Shown here: one piece after another, positions 41,701 through 53,277 of the stretch
Position numbering within the stretch: the stretch's first letter is position 1
Layout: the number at the start of each line of letters is the position of its first letter
Assembly (NCBI GenBank): GCA_024663395.1
Contig: JANFAH010000016.1
Location: 1,302,001 to 1,366,000 of the forward strand
Source: Pisolithus tinctorius
Lineage: Eukaryota > Basidiomycota > Agaricomycetes > Boletales > Pisolithaceae
Direction: 5' to 3'
Length of the DNA: 64,000 bases
The notes under the pieces: model-generated
What the model was told of the DNA's origin: nothing
Database searches by the model: none
The model's input: only the letters and a program-made list of their open reading frames with translations
Translations under genes and position numbers: made by a program

Positions 41701-42510
41701 TGGGAGTGCCGAGGCCTTGGCCTTGCTGAATACATCAGCGAAGTCGTGGTACTCTTCCGGTACGTTGGGTAAGGCCGGAGGAGGTGAAGCCGAGGCCGAT
41801 CGGGCTTGAGCTGAGTCCGAGGGGCGGAGCTGAAGTTGGAACTGGACGGACCCTTCTAGTTTGCAGGCGCGCACAAAAGCGGCTGCATTGATTAGGGAAA
41901 CAAGAGGGGCCTTCAGAGGTGTGCGAGCCGGGGAGTCGGAGACCGGTACAGATGGCGCAAGGCCGGGTTGGTCGCTAGGACCGGAGTCAGGGAGGCCGGT
42001 GGAAACCGGGCTTACAGGGAGTGTCGACAGGGTTGGCATTCTTTGTGCAGGAGCCCGGAATGTTAGACTGCTCAATACCCAATCAATCAACGGATTGTAG
42101 CGGGTGAGCCAGTCATGTCCGAGAACTATCTTACACTCAGAATCCAACGGGGCTAAAAACAGGGTTACCGGGGTGACATCGCTGGACGCAAAGCGAACGT
42201 TGACATCTACTGCTTGGGTTATGGTGAAGGTGGACGTTCCATCGAAAAGCCGGAGTCGGATTGGTGAGACCGAGTAAGGGGTAAACGAGTGTTGATTAAC
42301 AAACTGATTATCTATAAAACAATGGGTGGAACCGGAGTCCACTAAAGTGCGAAGCCGAGGTATTTCTGGGTTTTCTATAGTGACATACGGGGTTAAAGAG
42401 TTCGGACTGGAAAGAGCGGACGCGTTGAGACGAGCCTCCAAGTTTGCACAACCGGAGTCAACGCAGCTCCCAGATTGTGCGGAGTCCTGGGAGCTGCTAC
42501 CTATTTTTTT
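38784..42510 (-). pseudogene. pol: Element F Pol with a frameshift in RT
   Basis: Same domain order as E: protease L-V-D-S-G-S-T-H, RT with Y-L-D-D, RNase H, integrase, and chromodomain EILDSKVDWRRRCWLQYLVR. The frame changes at about 41045-41055: one extra base after E-Y-L-G-F shifts the reading; the downstream frame resumes with H-L-S-P-A-G-L-T-M-S. Apart from this it is open. The -1 slippery run A7 lies at 42504-42510. Confidence 0.9.
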
Positions 42511-43883
42511 GTCTCGGGGGTAGTACCTGAGCCCGAGGCCGGCGCGGCCTCGGTGGTGGCCGCAGCACGAGCTTTGGCCTTTCCGGCTTTCTTAGGGCAT
42601 TTGTCAGCAAAATGACCAGGGCCTCCGCAGAACATGCAGAGATTGCCCTCTATGCGACGCTTGCGTTCTTCCGGGGTAAGCTTTCCATCTTTGCTGAGTT
42701 TGCTAGGCTCGGGCTTAGATGAATTGCTGTTACTATTGTTGCCCGGCTTCGATGAAGCCGGCTTAGGGGAAGAACCGGAGTTGTTGTTGTTGTTGCCGGC
42801 CTTGGATTTGTCTTGGCTGGTCTTGGGCTGACTATTGTTGCCGGAGCCACCGGACTTGTTGTTACCAGAGTTGGACGAGCCCTGGTGCTTATTCGCCCAC
42901 TGGACTTCTTCCTTGCGCTCCCAATAGTGCGCATCTATCTCTTGGGCGAGGTGGCAGAGCTCGTGGAGTGTCCGGGGTTTGCCAACCCGGCAGACCTCAT
43001 CCTTGATTCGGTCTGGGAGGCCGGAATAGAAATGGTGGCGCAGCGCACCGTCTCCGTAGCCTCGGACTTGCGAAGCAAGCCGATTGAAGTCAACTATGTA
43101 TTTATTGATGCACTGACTTTCCTTCATGTGCAAGTGGTCAAGTTGGCTTTCGGCGTCAGCAACTGGATCGTGGGGGCCGAAGGTGGTTTGTAACTCTAGG
43201 ACGAACTCCCGCCAGGAGTCCATCCAAAGAGGCCGGTCATCGGGGTCGTCGAGCCCGAGCAAGTCCAGCTCAAACCATTCAAGAGCCATACCCTTGAGGT
43301 ATGACTGGGCGAAGATGACCTTGGCGCGATCGGTCCTAAAAGCCCGGGGACGGTCTTGGAAGTTAAGTTTGCACTGGATGAAGAAGGCGCGAAGTTTCTT
43401 TGGGTCGGTGCCGTCAAAGGTGTCAGGCTCGCGTAACTTGGTCCTGCTTGAGGACTCAGGACTAGTACGGGTGTTGCGAGCCAACAGCTTGATGGCCTTT
43501 GCGAGGCTGTCGAAGACCGCGACCGCGGGTTCGGTGTCTGCGTCTGGGAAGTCCGGTTCGTCCTCCGGATCATCCTCATCCAGATTATCATCACCGGGAC
43601 CATTATCATCGGGGTCATTATCTTCTGGGTGGTTATCATTATCGTCGCCCGGCCCATCATCGCCGGGGTCACCCTCGGGGATGGGAGCAGTGGGACGACG
43701 TGGAGTGGGGGTATTGGATGTGCGGGCTGAGAAGCCCCTGAAAGGGCTGACGGGACCTGGGGAGCGCCTAGTGGTGCCCAACGCAGCTAGAGCTGTTTCG
43801 CGGCGAGCCCCACTGGCTGAAGCAGAGTCGGGGTTAGTGGCAGAACGGCCACGGGGAGGTTGGAATCGGGTCTTGGTTGCCAT
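42501..43883 (-). CDS. gag: Element F Gag
   Basis: 460 aa, start MATKTRFQPPRGRSATNPDS. Asp/Pro-rich segment, capsid region with KLREPDTFDGTDPKKLRAFF and GMALEWFELDLLG, and zinc knuckle CMFCGGPGHFADKC near the end. The stop TAG directly follows seven As, as in E. Confidence 0.92.
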   Translation of the reverse strand: MATKTRFQPPRGRSATNPDSASASGARRETALAALGTTRRSPGPVSPFRGFSARTSNTPTPRRPTAPIPEGDPGDDGPGDDNDNHPEDNDPDDNGPGDDNLDEDDPEDEPDFPDADTEPAVAVFDSLAKAIKLLARNTRTSPESSSRTKLREPDTFDGTDPKKLRAFFIQCKLNFQDRPRAFRTDRAKVIFAQSYLKGMALEWFELDLLGLDDPDDRPLWMDSWREFVLELQTTFGPHDPVADAESQLDHLHMKESQCINKYIVDFNRLASQVRGYGDGALRHHFYSGLPDRIKDEVCRVGKPRTLHELCHLAQEIDAHYWERKEEVQWANKHQGSSNSGNNKSGGSGNNSQPKTSQDKSKAGNNNNNSGSSPKPASSKPGNNSNSNSSKPEPSKLSKDGKLTPEERKRRIEGNLCMFCGGPGHFADKCPKKAGKAKARAAATTEAAPASGSGTTPETKK

Positions 43884-43909
43884 GATGTACTAGACCCACA
43901 CAAGTGGCG

Positions 43910-44136
43910 AGTCTGAAATACTGTCAAGTACGAGGATTGTCCGGGTTGAGGCCAGACCGGAGACCGAAGCGGGCGCGAGGCCGAGGGGTCGGGATCGAGG
44001 GGGGAGGCGAGAGTACAGAAGTTTGGACTGTTTGGACTTAGCGACTGAGAGTACAGCACTATTCCCTTGCGTGGGTCTCAGTCCGAGTCCGAGGCCGAGA
44101 CGGGGTTATCAGAGGTAACTTAGTTGATTTCAGACT
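43910..44136 (-). promoter_or_regulatory. Element F self-priming pair
   Basis: PBS ATTTCAGACT on the minus strand (43910-43919), 2 nt from the LTR, pairs with AGTCTGAAAT (44127-44136) about 30 nt downstream of a TATATAA box (near 44165-44171). Confidence 0.65.
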
Positions 44137-44449
44137 AGGGAGTACAGGCCGAGTAACTACGAGTTTATATACCAGAAGTAACTATAGTACAGAGACCGGT
44201 AATGCCGGTCTCGCGAAGATTGCTAAGCAGATTGGTAAGACGAGGATTACTAACGTATGACTAAGGTAACGGAGACCGGGACAGAGTGGACTGGGGACAC
44301 GACCGGGTGAGGACTTAACCGAAGTGACAGACACTGCAAAGCAGTGTCTACCGCGCTAGACCAACTGGAGATACGGGATTGGTGAGGCCGAGGCCGGACT
44401 GAGTGAGCGCGAGGCCGAGCCCGGCTGGGGTCGAGACATGGCTATGACA
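43922..44449 (-). repeat. Element F 5' LTR
   Basis: 528 bp, same ends as the 3' LTR, followed on the right by the duplication GTCTC. Confidence 0.9.
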
Positions 44450-44599
44450 GTCTCTGGGCATGCTGGGGGATTCCCCAGCCTAAATGGACCTGTTCCCTGT
44501 ACATCCTGGGGGATTCTCCAGCCTAAATGGACCTGTTCCCAGTGCATCCTGGGGGATTCCCCAGCCTGAATGGACCTGGTCCCAGGGCATCCAGCCCAA

Positions 44600-45040
44600 A
44601 CAGACCTTTTCTCAGATGATCATGGGAACCTCCAGTTCAAATAGACCACCATCACAGCATGAAGGATCAATCAAAATGATTTGGAGTCTCCATGTTGCTG
44701 ACAGGAGTGTGTATCATGCCAAGTACCTATTTCCATGGCATTTGATCTGAGCACTCTATACAATATGTGAAAAAGCATAGCCATAGACCACTAAGGAAAG
44801 ACTGGTGACATCTGATGGAGGGAGTAGAATATACTTGGTGATGGTGATTGCCCAGGCACAGCAGACATACTTTCACCATGCTTCCCAAGGCTTCAGTGAT
44901 CTCCAGTCTTGGCCATTGCATACAAGTCAAAGATTGTCCAGGTCTTAATGGAATTTTCCCACCCACTCTGGGGATCCACAGGGTATGCAGCAGATCCTCC
45001 AGGTAATGCTTGGAATTTCCCAGCCAACTCCTGTCTCTAG
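44600..45040. other. Spacer of the left KDZ arm
   Basis: Single-copy-like sequence between the two arrays, found again in inverted orientation at about 60600-61030 (for example the stretch around the CAAATAGACC and GATGGAGGGAG motifs). No gene seen. Confidence 0.75.
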
Positions 45041-46335
45041 AGGCTCTCCAAGCTATGTCCTGGGGATTCTCCAAGCACTGCTGGGGATTCTCCAAGTGCT
45101 ACTGAGGATTCTCCAACTGACTCTGGGGATTGTCCAAGCTATGACCTGGGGATTCTCCAAGCACTGCTGGGGATTCTCCAGGCAATGCTGGGGATTCTCC
45201 AACTGACTCTGGGGATTCCCCAAGCACTGCTGGGGATTCTCCAACCCACTCTGGGGATTCTCCAGGCAATGCTGGGGATTCTCCCACCCAATCTGGGGAT
45301 TCTCCAAGTACTGCTGGGGATTCTCCAGGCAATGCTGGGGATTCTCCAAGCACTGCTGGGGATTCTCCAACCCACTCTGGGGATTCTCCAGGCAATGCTG
45401 GGGATTCTCCAACCCACTCTGGAGATTCTCCAGGCAATTCTGGGGATTCTCCAACTGACTCTGGGGATTCTCCAACCCAATCTGGAGATTCTCCAAGCAC
45501 TACTGGGGATTCTCCAGGCAATGCTGGGGATTCTCCAACCCAATCTGGAGATTCTCCAAGCACTACTGGGGATTCCCCAAGCACTGCTGGGGATTCTCCA
45601 ACTGACTCTGGGGATTCTCCAAGCACTGCTGGGGATTCTCCAACTGACTCTGGGGATTCTCCAACTGACCCTGGGGATTCTCCAGGCAATGCTGGGGATT
45701 CTCCAACCCACTCTGGGGATTCCCCAAGCACTGCTGGGGATTCTCCAGGCAATGCTGGGGATTCTCCAACCCACTCTGGAGATTCTCCAGGCAATGCTGG
45801 GGATTCTCCAACTGACTCTGGGGATTCTCCAGGCAATGCTGGGGATTCTCCAACTGACTCTGGGGATTCTCCAGGCAATGCTGGGGATTCTCCAACCCAC
45901 TCTGGGGATTCTCCAGGCAATGCTGGGGATTCTCCAACCCAATCTGGAGATTCTCCAAGCACTACTGGGGATTCTCCAGGCAATGCTGGAGATTCTCCAA
46001 CCCAATCTGGAGATTCTCCAAGCACTACTGGGGATTCTCCAGGCAATGCTGGGGATTCTCCAACCCACTCTGGGGATTCTCCAGGCAATGCTGGGGATTC
46101 TCCAACCCACTCTGGAGATTCCCCAAGCACTGCTGGGGATTCTCCAGGCAATGCTGGGGATTCTCCAACCCACTCTGGGGATTCTCCAGGCAATGCTGGG
46201 GATTCTCCAGGCAATGCTGGGGATTCTCCAACCCACTCTGGAGATTCTCCTGGCAATGCTGGGGATTCCCCAACCCACTCTGGAGATTCTCCAAGCACTG
46301 CTGGGGATTTTCCATGTTATGTCCTGGGGATTCTC
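45040..46335. repeat. 21 bp tandem array, left KDZ arm
   Basis: About 60 copies of GGGGATTCTCCA followed by one of a few 9-nt variants (GGCAATGCT, ACCCACTCT, ACTGACTCT, AGCACTGCT, ACCCAATCT). Since 21 is a multiple of 3, five or six long frames are open here (up to 399 codons, for example repeating G-E-S-P-A-L-P); I treat them as artefacts. Confidence 0.92.
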
Positions 46336-46921
46336 TAACCAACTCTGGCATTTCTATGTTGGTAGCTACTGAGAACTCTTCCCCCTGAAGCCTAGGGCAG
46401 AGCCCCATGCCCTTCACATGGACATCATAGCTCTAGTGGATGTCTGGTTCCATGGATTTCACATTCCTATCTCACACATAGCAGTTTGCACCTAAATCCA
46501 ATCTGTATTTATGATAGGGTATGCTATCAGATTGAATATGCATAGGTGTGAGGAGAAAATGAATGGTCTTGTAAGGGTATTGTAGTTACGATGGTAACAA
46601 AAAGACCATGGTGGATAATGGACAAAATGAATGATGGCAGACATTACACAAAGGAAGGATATGCAGGGGGAAGATGATACAGCCACAGGGTATCATAGTT
46701 ACATGCTAACGATGCAAACATGTTGAACTGGTGTGTACATGAGCTAGTAGCAAGTGAATGATTGAGATGAAAACATGCCTAGTAGTGGTTGCGTCGATCA
46801 TAGGTGTGATAGGAACGTCCATCAGAGTCATCAGAGTCATGACAACGATGTCTCTTGTGGGGAGGGTTTCAATAAATGTATTCAACCACACTGTGCATGT
46901 TAGTCTCATTGTACACGTAGG
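46336..46921. other. Between left arm and first passenger gene
   Basis: No gene or repeat recognised; presumably the 3' UTR of the minus-strand passenger gene. Confidence 0.45.
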
Positions 46922-49900
46922 CTACCCAGCAACATACCTTCGGTGAGTTCTTCCCTGTTGTGAAGGACCACCATGATCACTCTCATTGTCCTGATATCCT
47001 CTATAGCGCTTGTGTGACTCATGCCGAGGGCAGTGGCGAGGACATGGGGTCAGAGAGTAGTTATCAGAAGGGGGGTGATGATGATATGCAGCTGCTGGAG
47101 CAAGATATGTGTGATGATCACCATGCAACGATGGACCTTGTGGAGATGACTGCAGTGACTCCTCGACAGGGGATGAAGGAGGGAGAGGGGAGTGGTGGGA
47201 TGCTGGCTGAGTGGAACGAGGTCCATGGGATGGCAATTGCCCTTGCCTCAGGTGGTGTGATCCTGCAGGAGAGGGGTGACGTGTGCGGGATGGTGATTGC
47301 TGTTGTCGGGTGTGGTGGGATGTTGAGGGAGACACATGGTGCTGCACAGATGGCTGGGGTGATCTATAAGCTGGGGATAAAGAAGGCACAGTCATACGGT
47401 GGGTGTTGGATGCTGCTGGCAAGGGGTGACATCTGTTGGATGGCACTTGTCCTCGCACAGGTTGGTCAGGGAAAGATGAAGGGGCACTTCTCTCCTTAAA
47501 CTTGTCACCTTTAGGGAGGGCCTTAATGAATGCATCTGAATCAGAAAGAACACGGAGGTGCCAGTTCAATGTGTTCACCACAAGTGGGATGTCACACATC
47601 CTTGCATCACTGTGGTGAAATAGCTCAATCTGATCTGGATTATTCATGTCAGTGAGGGCAACCATTTCGTGTCAACAACTCACCATCAGTCCATTTCTTG
47701 AGGTAAAATGATGAATTCGGCAAAGGGACAAGGTATTCAGCTTGGTCTTCTTCATCATCTAGTGGAGCCTCAGCATGGTAATCTGCACCCATTGACTCTT
47801 TCAGGAAAGGAACAGTCAGAGCACGAAGTTCATCAGCATTGAGGCGTTTGACATTGAAATCCGGACCAACAGCAGGGACTCCAGCAGGCCAATCAGTGAT
47901 GGTATACTGGTGAACATACAGCAGATCAAGCAATGACTTCCAAGAAACATTTCTCTGGCCTCGTGTGATACCATTCTCTTCTGTGGCAGCACTTCAGAGG
48001 ATGAATATGAATCAAATAGATTTATTGACATACGGAATTTATGGAGTATGATTGTAGGTAAAACTCGCCGATTGCGATCACGCCTGTATTCTTGAGGTTT
48101 TAATCCCAGTGCACGGTCATAATGGGGTTGTGACAGCACATTAAAGTCGGGAAGAGGCACCGAAGCAGCAGAGTTAAGGATTTTATACCTAAAGAAAAGT
48201 CAGTGGGCAATTGTACATGGCATATGTTATACATACTTGATAATGGTGGACAGGTATTCTAATAATTGTGTTATGTTGGTCTGCCTCTCACTCGCAAGCT
48301 GCATGAGAAGGGAGGATCCAGCAAAAATTCCTTGGGATTGGCGTGCAGCTTCATCACTCCCACTATAAATTACACATCCAAAGACATGTATGCCCTCCAC
48401 ATTGCACCAAGTTTGTGCCTGTACAAGAGGTTATTCAAGAAGCAAACAATCACAACGGTATTACCCACCCCTTGTGTAAAGGAGTCACGGCAAGCCATTA
48501 CACGGCCCACCATTGCCTTGGAACTGATGTCTTTGGACCCACTGACACACTCACTCCAATACTTCCGGATCTCAGCCCACAGTTGAGGATGTTCATCCTC
48601 ATCTTTATGGTCCTCATAGTGCTTGGTGTGACGCCTATAGTAGTCTTTGGTTTCCTCTGCGATTGAATCAACGTGGAGTCAAAACTGCAACAAGTTAGGA
48701 TGTACTGACCTGCAGACACTTTTGGATTGGTATGTGCATACCAAGCCTGATGCATGTTCCACACAGATTCAGCACGAGTTGCCTTTGTGGTAAGACCAGC
48801 AGCAGCCATGATTGACCCAAGAGTCTTGCCATACTCATCTGCAATCGCCTGGGCTTCTTGAGTGGTGCGCATGCCAAGTGCCTGTGCCTTTCATATGGCT
48901 TCCAAGGGAAGCCGCCCTGGTTTGAAGTGCGGTAAGCCTGCTTCTGCACTGGATGTATCCTCGCATTGACTGAGGTCACTGGCTAGGGTAGGCACAGAGG
49001 GTGTGACTACTACCTTGCAGAAGGCACGATGTCGTCCTTTGGGTTTCCCATGCATCCCGGTCGTCTCCAAGCCATCAGGGAGGTCTCCAGTGTCACTAGG
49101 TCCATCCTCATCTTCAGAGGATGTGTTGGCTAGGGCACGAGATTTCCCTTTGGCTTCCCTACGCCTCCTGGTCACAGAGCTGTCAGTGTTGCCTTCAGTA
49201 TCAGCAGCTCCATCTTCTTCTTCCGATGAGGATGGAGAAGGGAGAGGGGGAGTGGAAGGATGGTTATCAGTATCATAATTGCCAGCGCGGATTTCTCTCA
49301 GGGTTTGTTCGTGTTTAAGGTTGCGCCTCTGGTCAGCTGACCAATCACCGTCTATTCAATGACACATGTAAATTATGTGAATAATGCAGTTTAATCAAAT
49401 AAACAAACCTGATGCACTTTCATGCTCAACATCATCATGACGAACGGAGTCCATCATATTTTCAACAGCTTGGCGACCATCATGATCCACCAGGTCCTCT
49501 GAGACCAGATCACCTTCAGCTTGCACCGTACTCTCAACAGCTTGTTCATCCTCTTCACTGTCATTGGGGGTAACAGCTGGTGGTGACCTTGAGAAGGAAT
49601 ACAGCTACATACATAGATCACACACTTACACTTTTCATGACCCTGCTCAGCAACTATATCTTCCATAGAAATGATGCCCAATCGTAGCTGCTCAAGGGCA
49701 ACAGCATGGTCAAGCTTCATACCGTTCTGGAGTGTAACCTGTTTCGTCTGGAAGGAGTCAAGGTACTGATCCTTGCGTTCTTTCTCTGTCAACCCTTGCG
49801 AAGAATTATGACTTGAGCGCGGCCGGAGAGGGGGACGTCGAGCTACAGAGCTGGATTCGCGGTTCTGAAAACAGTGGTCAGTAAGCAAAAAAAAAAAAAA

Positions 49901-50193
49901 AGGTAGCGCTACACACCGGGCACTCCTCACCATCCCCTGACATTGGCTCATGTGTTTCAGAAATCGTATCCTGATTTCCGCCTTGTGCTGATAGAAAGAG
50001 TTGAGACAGTAGTACACAAGACACAGGAAGTAGGTCTGTACTCACATTTAACTACCCGGTGACGGGCCTTTGCACCACGTGAAGGTTGGGCTTTGGTGGG
50101 CGAAGTGACGGTAGGATTGACTCTCTTTGACCTCCGGGCACCAACGGGGGGACCAACTTTGAAAGTAACAGCAGACGACCTAGTCGCAGGCAT
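46922..50193 (-). CDS. KDZ passenger protein 1 (unknown function, multi-exon)
   Basis: Minus-strand gene starting MPATRSSAVTFKVGPPVGAR. First exons 50046-50193, 49917-49987 and about 49632-49864 join in frame; later exons lie around 49390-49600, 48895-49350, 48710-48890, 48230-48660, 47690-48190 and 46922-47650. In order: basic start; ERKDQYLDSFQTKQVTLQNG helix; acidic Ser/Glu linkers; QAIADEYGKTLGSIMAAAGL and ESVWNMHQAWYAHTNPK; later DFNVLSQPHYDRALGLKPQE, DWPAGVPAVGPDFNVKRLNA and DIPLVVNTLNWHLRVLSDSD; His/Pro-rich tail. From memory similar uncharacterised proteins accompany KDZ transposases in Agaricomycetes. No known domain recognised. The internal exon limits are approximate, and integrity was not checked codon by codon. 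Confidence 0.6.
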
Positions 50194-50639
50194 GATGAAT
50201 TTGACCTGGTAGACACGTAGTCAATCTGTGGGCCAGTGGAACTGTGGAACACGTAGTCACCACACACTCCTTGCTGATGCGAAATCAAGCAAGATGGAAA
50301 GGAAAAGATGTTCAGGTAAGGAACGACTGGGTAAGGAAAGACTGGGTTCAGGCCAAACATTGGTTAGTGGACGATTCATGATCTTGCACAAAGGGCTACA
50401 CACCTGATTTGAAGCGAGTGAAGAAAAGAAGGCAAGGAAGAAGAGAAAACGGAGGATGAAACGTTCACTACTGAGCTATTTATTTGGTCCCAGAAGAAGC
50501 CTACACACCTAATTCACACTAGCACCCTCGCTTCCTTCTAGCTTGCACAATCCTATTGAGAAGGGTCAATTGAATGGAAATCTGGCATTCAGGGCAGAGG
50601 AAAATTGTGGCATGTCAACCGATAGAGTAGGACTGTCAT

Positions 50640-52150
50640 TGTCATTGTGAGCAGAAGATGTAATAAAAACAAAAAGTTGATGTCAAACCTACAGACAGCA
50701 GCTCAAGGGTGATATATTCTTTTGACAAATAACCATGGTAGGTGTCAGTGAACAGTTGATAACAATACAGGTACCTTGGAATATGGATGAGATCACTACA
50801 AGAAATTAGGTTCGGGGAGCATTGACATTAAACCTTATTTTGGCATCTATTTCATAACGTTCAAAAATTCAACAAAAAGGTTTCAACATACCTCCTTGGA
50901 CAACAGTACCAGATGGAGTGGGTAAGGAATGAGACAAGTGCCAATGAACAGGATAATGTATACCTGGTAACTAGAGCAGGTATATTCTTAGATCCAACAA
51001 ACAGAGACCACTACACATACCTGATGACAACGGTGAACAAAGTTGACAATGATACGGGTACTTTGGACTACATACAGCACAGAGTTGGTGAGGAATGGAA
51101 GGAGATCATTACCAGAAACTTGGTTCTGGGAGCATTGACATCAAACTTTATTTCTGCCGTGATTGACAGGTGCTAGCAAATGGGATTGGTACCTAGGGAT
51201 TATGAGAGGCTGACCACATTCGTAAATCAATGTAAACAGACCACAAGACATACCTGATAACAGCAGTAACTGTAGATCAAGAGTATGTAACGATATCCAT
51301 AGCTCAGACTATGATAGCAGTTGGCCAGGTGAAGAATGAGGCGAGCACCAACTAACAAGATGATTTATACCTAGATATTAGAGAGGGTGATCAGATTCGT
51401 AAATCTAACAAAAAGAGACTGACACATACCTGATAGTGACAATAAGTCAACCCAACACCTGATGACGATAGATGTACCTCTGACTGCAATACAACAAGGA
51501 GTGGGTGAGTGAGGAATGAGGTGAGCACTGATGGAGATAATTTATACCTAGATACTAAAGAACATGATCAGATTTGTAGGTCCAATGAAATGCAAAGGTA
51601 GGACATACCTCATAACAATGATAAGTGAGGATCAACAGTCAATAACTATATATCTACCACAAACTGCAATTCAACACAGAGTGGGTGGGTGCAGAATGAG
51701 GTGAGTGGTCGAGTGGAGATGAATGAGATAACTTATACCTAGATATTAAAGAGCGTGATCGGATTTGTAAGTCCAACGAAAAGCGACAGTAGCACATACC
51801 TTATAATAAGGATAGGTGGGGATCAACAGCCGATAACAATACACCTACTGCAGACTGCAATAGAGCACAGAGTGGGTGGGTGAGGGATGCAACAAGTACG
51901 GACAAATGAAATGATTTAAATCTCATACCTGATAACGAGAGTTGCAACAAGTACAGATTTGAACGAGATGATTGAAACCTCACATCTGATAACGATAATG
52001 AGTCAGGATCAACATCTGCTAACAATAGACATACCTCAGACGGCAATACTGGGCAGAGTGACAGTGACCCAGGAGAGAAACGAGATCAGCGCTAATGAAT
52101 GAACATAGGTGTTTAGAATCAGCTGGAAGGAATAGTGCTATAAAACATAC
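50640..52150 (-). repeat. Tandem intron-like modules upstream of passenger gene 1
   Basis: Imperfect repeat of about 190 bp (six or more copies). On the minus strand each copy reads as GT..AG modules joined directly as AG|GT: about 60 bp GTATGT..TATCTAG, about 75 bp GTATAA..TTGCAG, then often a 6-nt stretch and another GT..AG module. The series starts at an ATG|GTATGT junction (52151/52150) and ends before passenger gene 1. On the plus strand no gene is seen. Confidence 0.65.
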
Positions 52151-52870
52151 CATTGTGAGCGGGAAGGAGAGGATCTGGGGTGAAGGGCAAGACGAACTCC
52201 TCGAGGTCTTGAACCCCACTAGCAGCGCGGTGGTGCTGGGGCGACCTCAGTGACACAAAGTCAACAGAGTACGAACTGCAGCGACACGAAGTCAGCTGCA
52301 GCTCTGAGTGAGTGGCACGGAGCCAGCTCAGGTTCAGCCAACACGTCCAAACTTGAAGCATAGAGGCGGCGAGCGGGAAGACGATGATGGGGAGGTGAGA
52401 GGATGACAGTCGTTCGTAACAAAGCACGGAGCTGCTGGGCACTGTGCAGCTGGAACACGGTCCTGTGACTTAGGTATTTTTGCCCTGGGAATTCTCCAGG
52501 CTATCACATCAAACGTCACTATCAATATATGTACATAAGCGTAATAGGTAAATCCCTACAAACAAACAAATACTTGTGATTTTCTGACTGCAACTACTCT
52601 TCATCCTACTACCCTTGCCTTCCTCACTTCGTCACTCAGCGCCTCCGCCCTCAAGGTCTCAAGTCCCTCCCCACCACGCGCATCGTCTCCCATTGGGTTC
52701 GAGTTGGCTTCGTGCCGCTCATCTTGACCTGAAGTTGACTTTGTGTCACTTTAGGTCGCACTCTGTTGACTTCGTGTCACTGAGGTCGCCCCAGCACCAC
52801 TGCACTGCTAGTGGGGTTCAAGACCTCAAGGAGTTCGTCTTGCCCTCTACCCCAGATCCTCTACCCCACC
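52151..52870. promoter_or_regulatory. Inverted duplication between divergent passenger genes
   Basis: Sequence at about 52190-52440 occurs inverted at about 52615-52855 (both include a stretch around TGGGGTTCAAGACCTC and GACTTCGTGTCACT). Centre at about 52500-52600. The two halves probably provide mirror-image promoters and leaders for the minus- and plus-strand passenger genes. Confidence 0.65.
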
Positions 52871-52979
52871 GTTCACCCTGTCGTTCACCCTGCCGTTCAC
52901 CCTGCTGTTCACCCCGTCATTCACCCTGCCATTCTTCCTGGATCCTCTTTCACCACTGTCATGTTCTTATTTTCTTTCA

Positions 52980-53260
52980 TAAAAGGTGCGTGTCAATTAC
53001 ATGCCATTCACACCGTTGTTTACCAAACCCTTCGCCCTGGACCTTCTCCTACCACTGTCATACTCTTATTTTCTTTTATAAAGGTGCGTGTTGTTTACAT
53101 GCCATTCACCCCGTTGTTCACCCTGCCCTTTATCCCGGACCCTCTCCCACCACCAACATTCGTTTGCTTTCTTTCACAAAGGTGAGTATTTAATTACATG
53201 CCTTTCACCCTGTCACCAACTAATCTACACATGATCTGTCCATTATTCCTTGCAGTTCAA
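52980..53260 (+). repeat. Three intron-like units in the 5' leader of passenger gene 2
   Basis: Units of about 90-110 bp beginning GTGCGTGT, GTGCGTGT and GTGAGTAT and ending ATAAAG, ACAAAG and TTGCAG, joined AG|GT, sharing internal motifs such as TACATGCC and TTCACC. The last ends 22 nt before the start codon at 53278. Confidence 0.6.
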
Positions 53261-53277
53261 TTCCAACACAAGCGAAA

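Larger units (their letters stand above)
36869..44449 (-). mobile_element. Chromovirus F (Ty3/gypsy) with antisense gene
   Basis: 7.6 kb element on the minus strand inserted into the 43 bp array; duplication GTCTC (36864-36868 and 44450-44454). LTRs 36869-37396 and 43922-44449 are both 528 bp and differ at roughly 15 sites by eye, so F is older than E. Same gene order as E, closely related proteins. pol has one frameshift and the antisense gene one nonsense codon. Confidence 0.93.

Noticed and set aside
45099..46372. Frames of 379-399 codons with G-E-S-P-A-L-P or L-G-I-L-Q type repeats
   Set aside because: Open in nearly all frames because of the 21 bp unit; no start context, no non-repetitive domain, and the arrays form transposon arms.
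50913..51176. 87-codon plus-strand frame in the intron-like array
   Set aside because: Lies within the degenerate 190 bp repeat, not conserved in the neighbouring copies.
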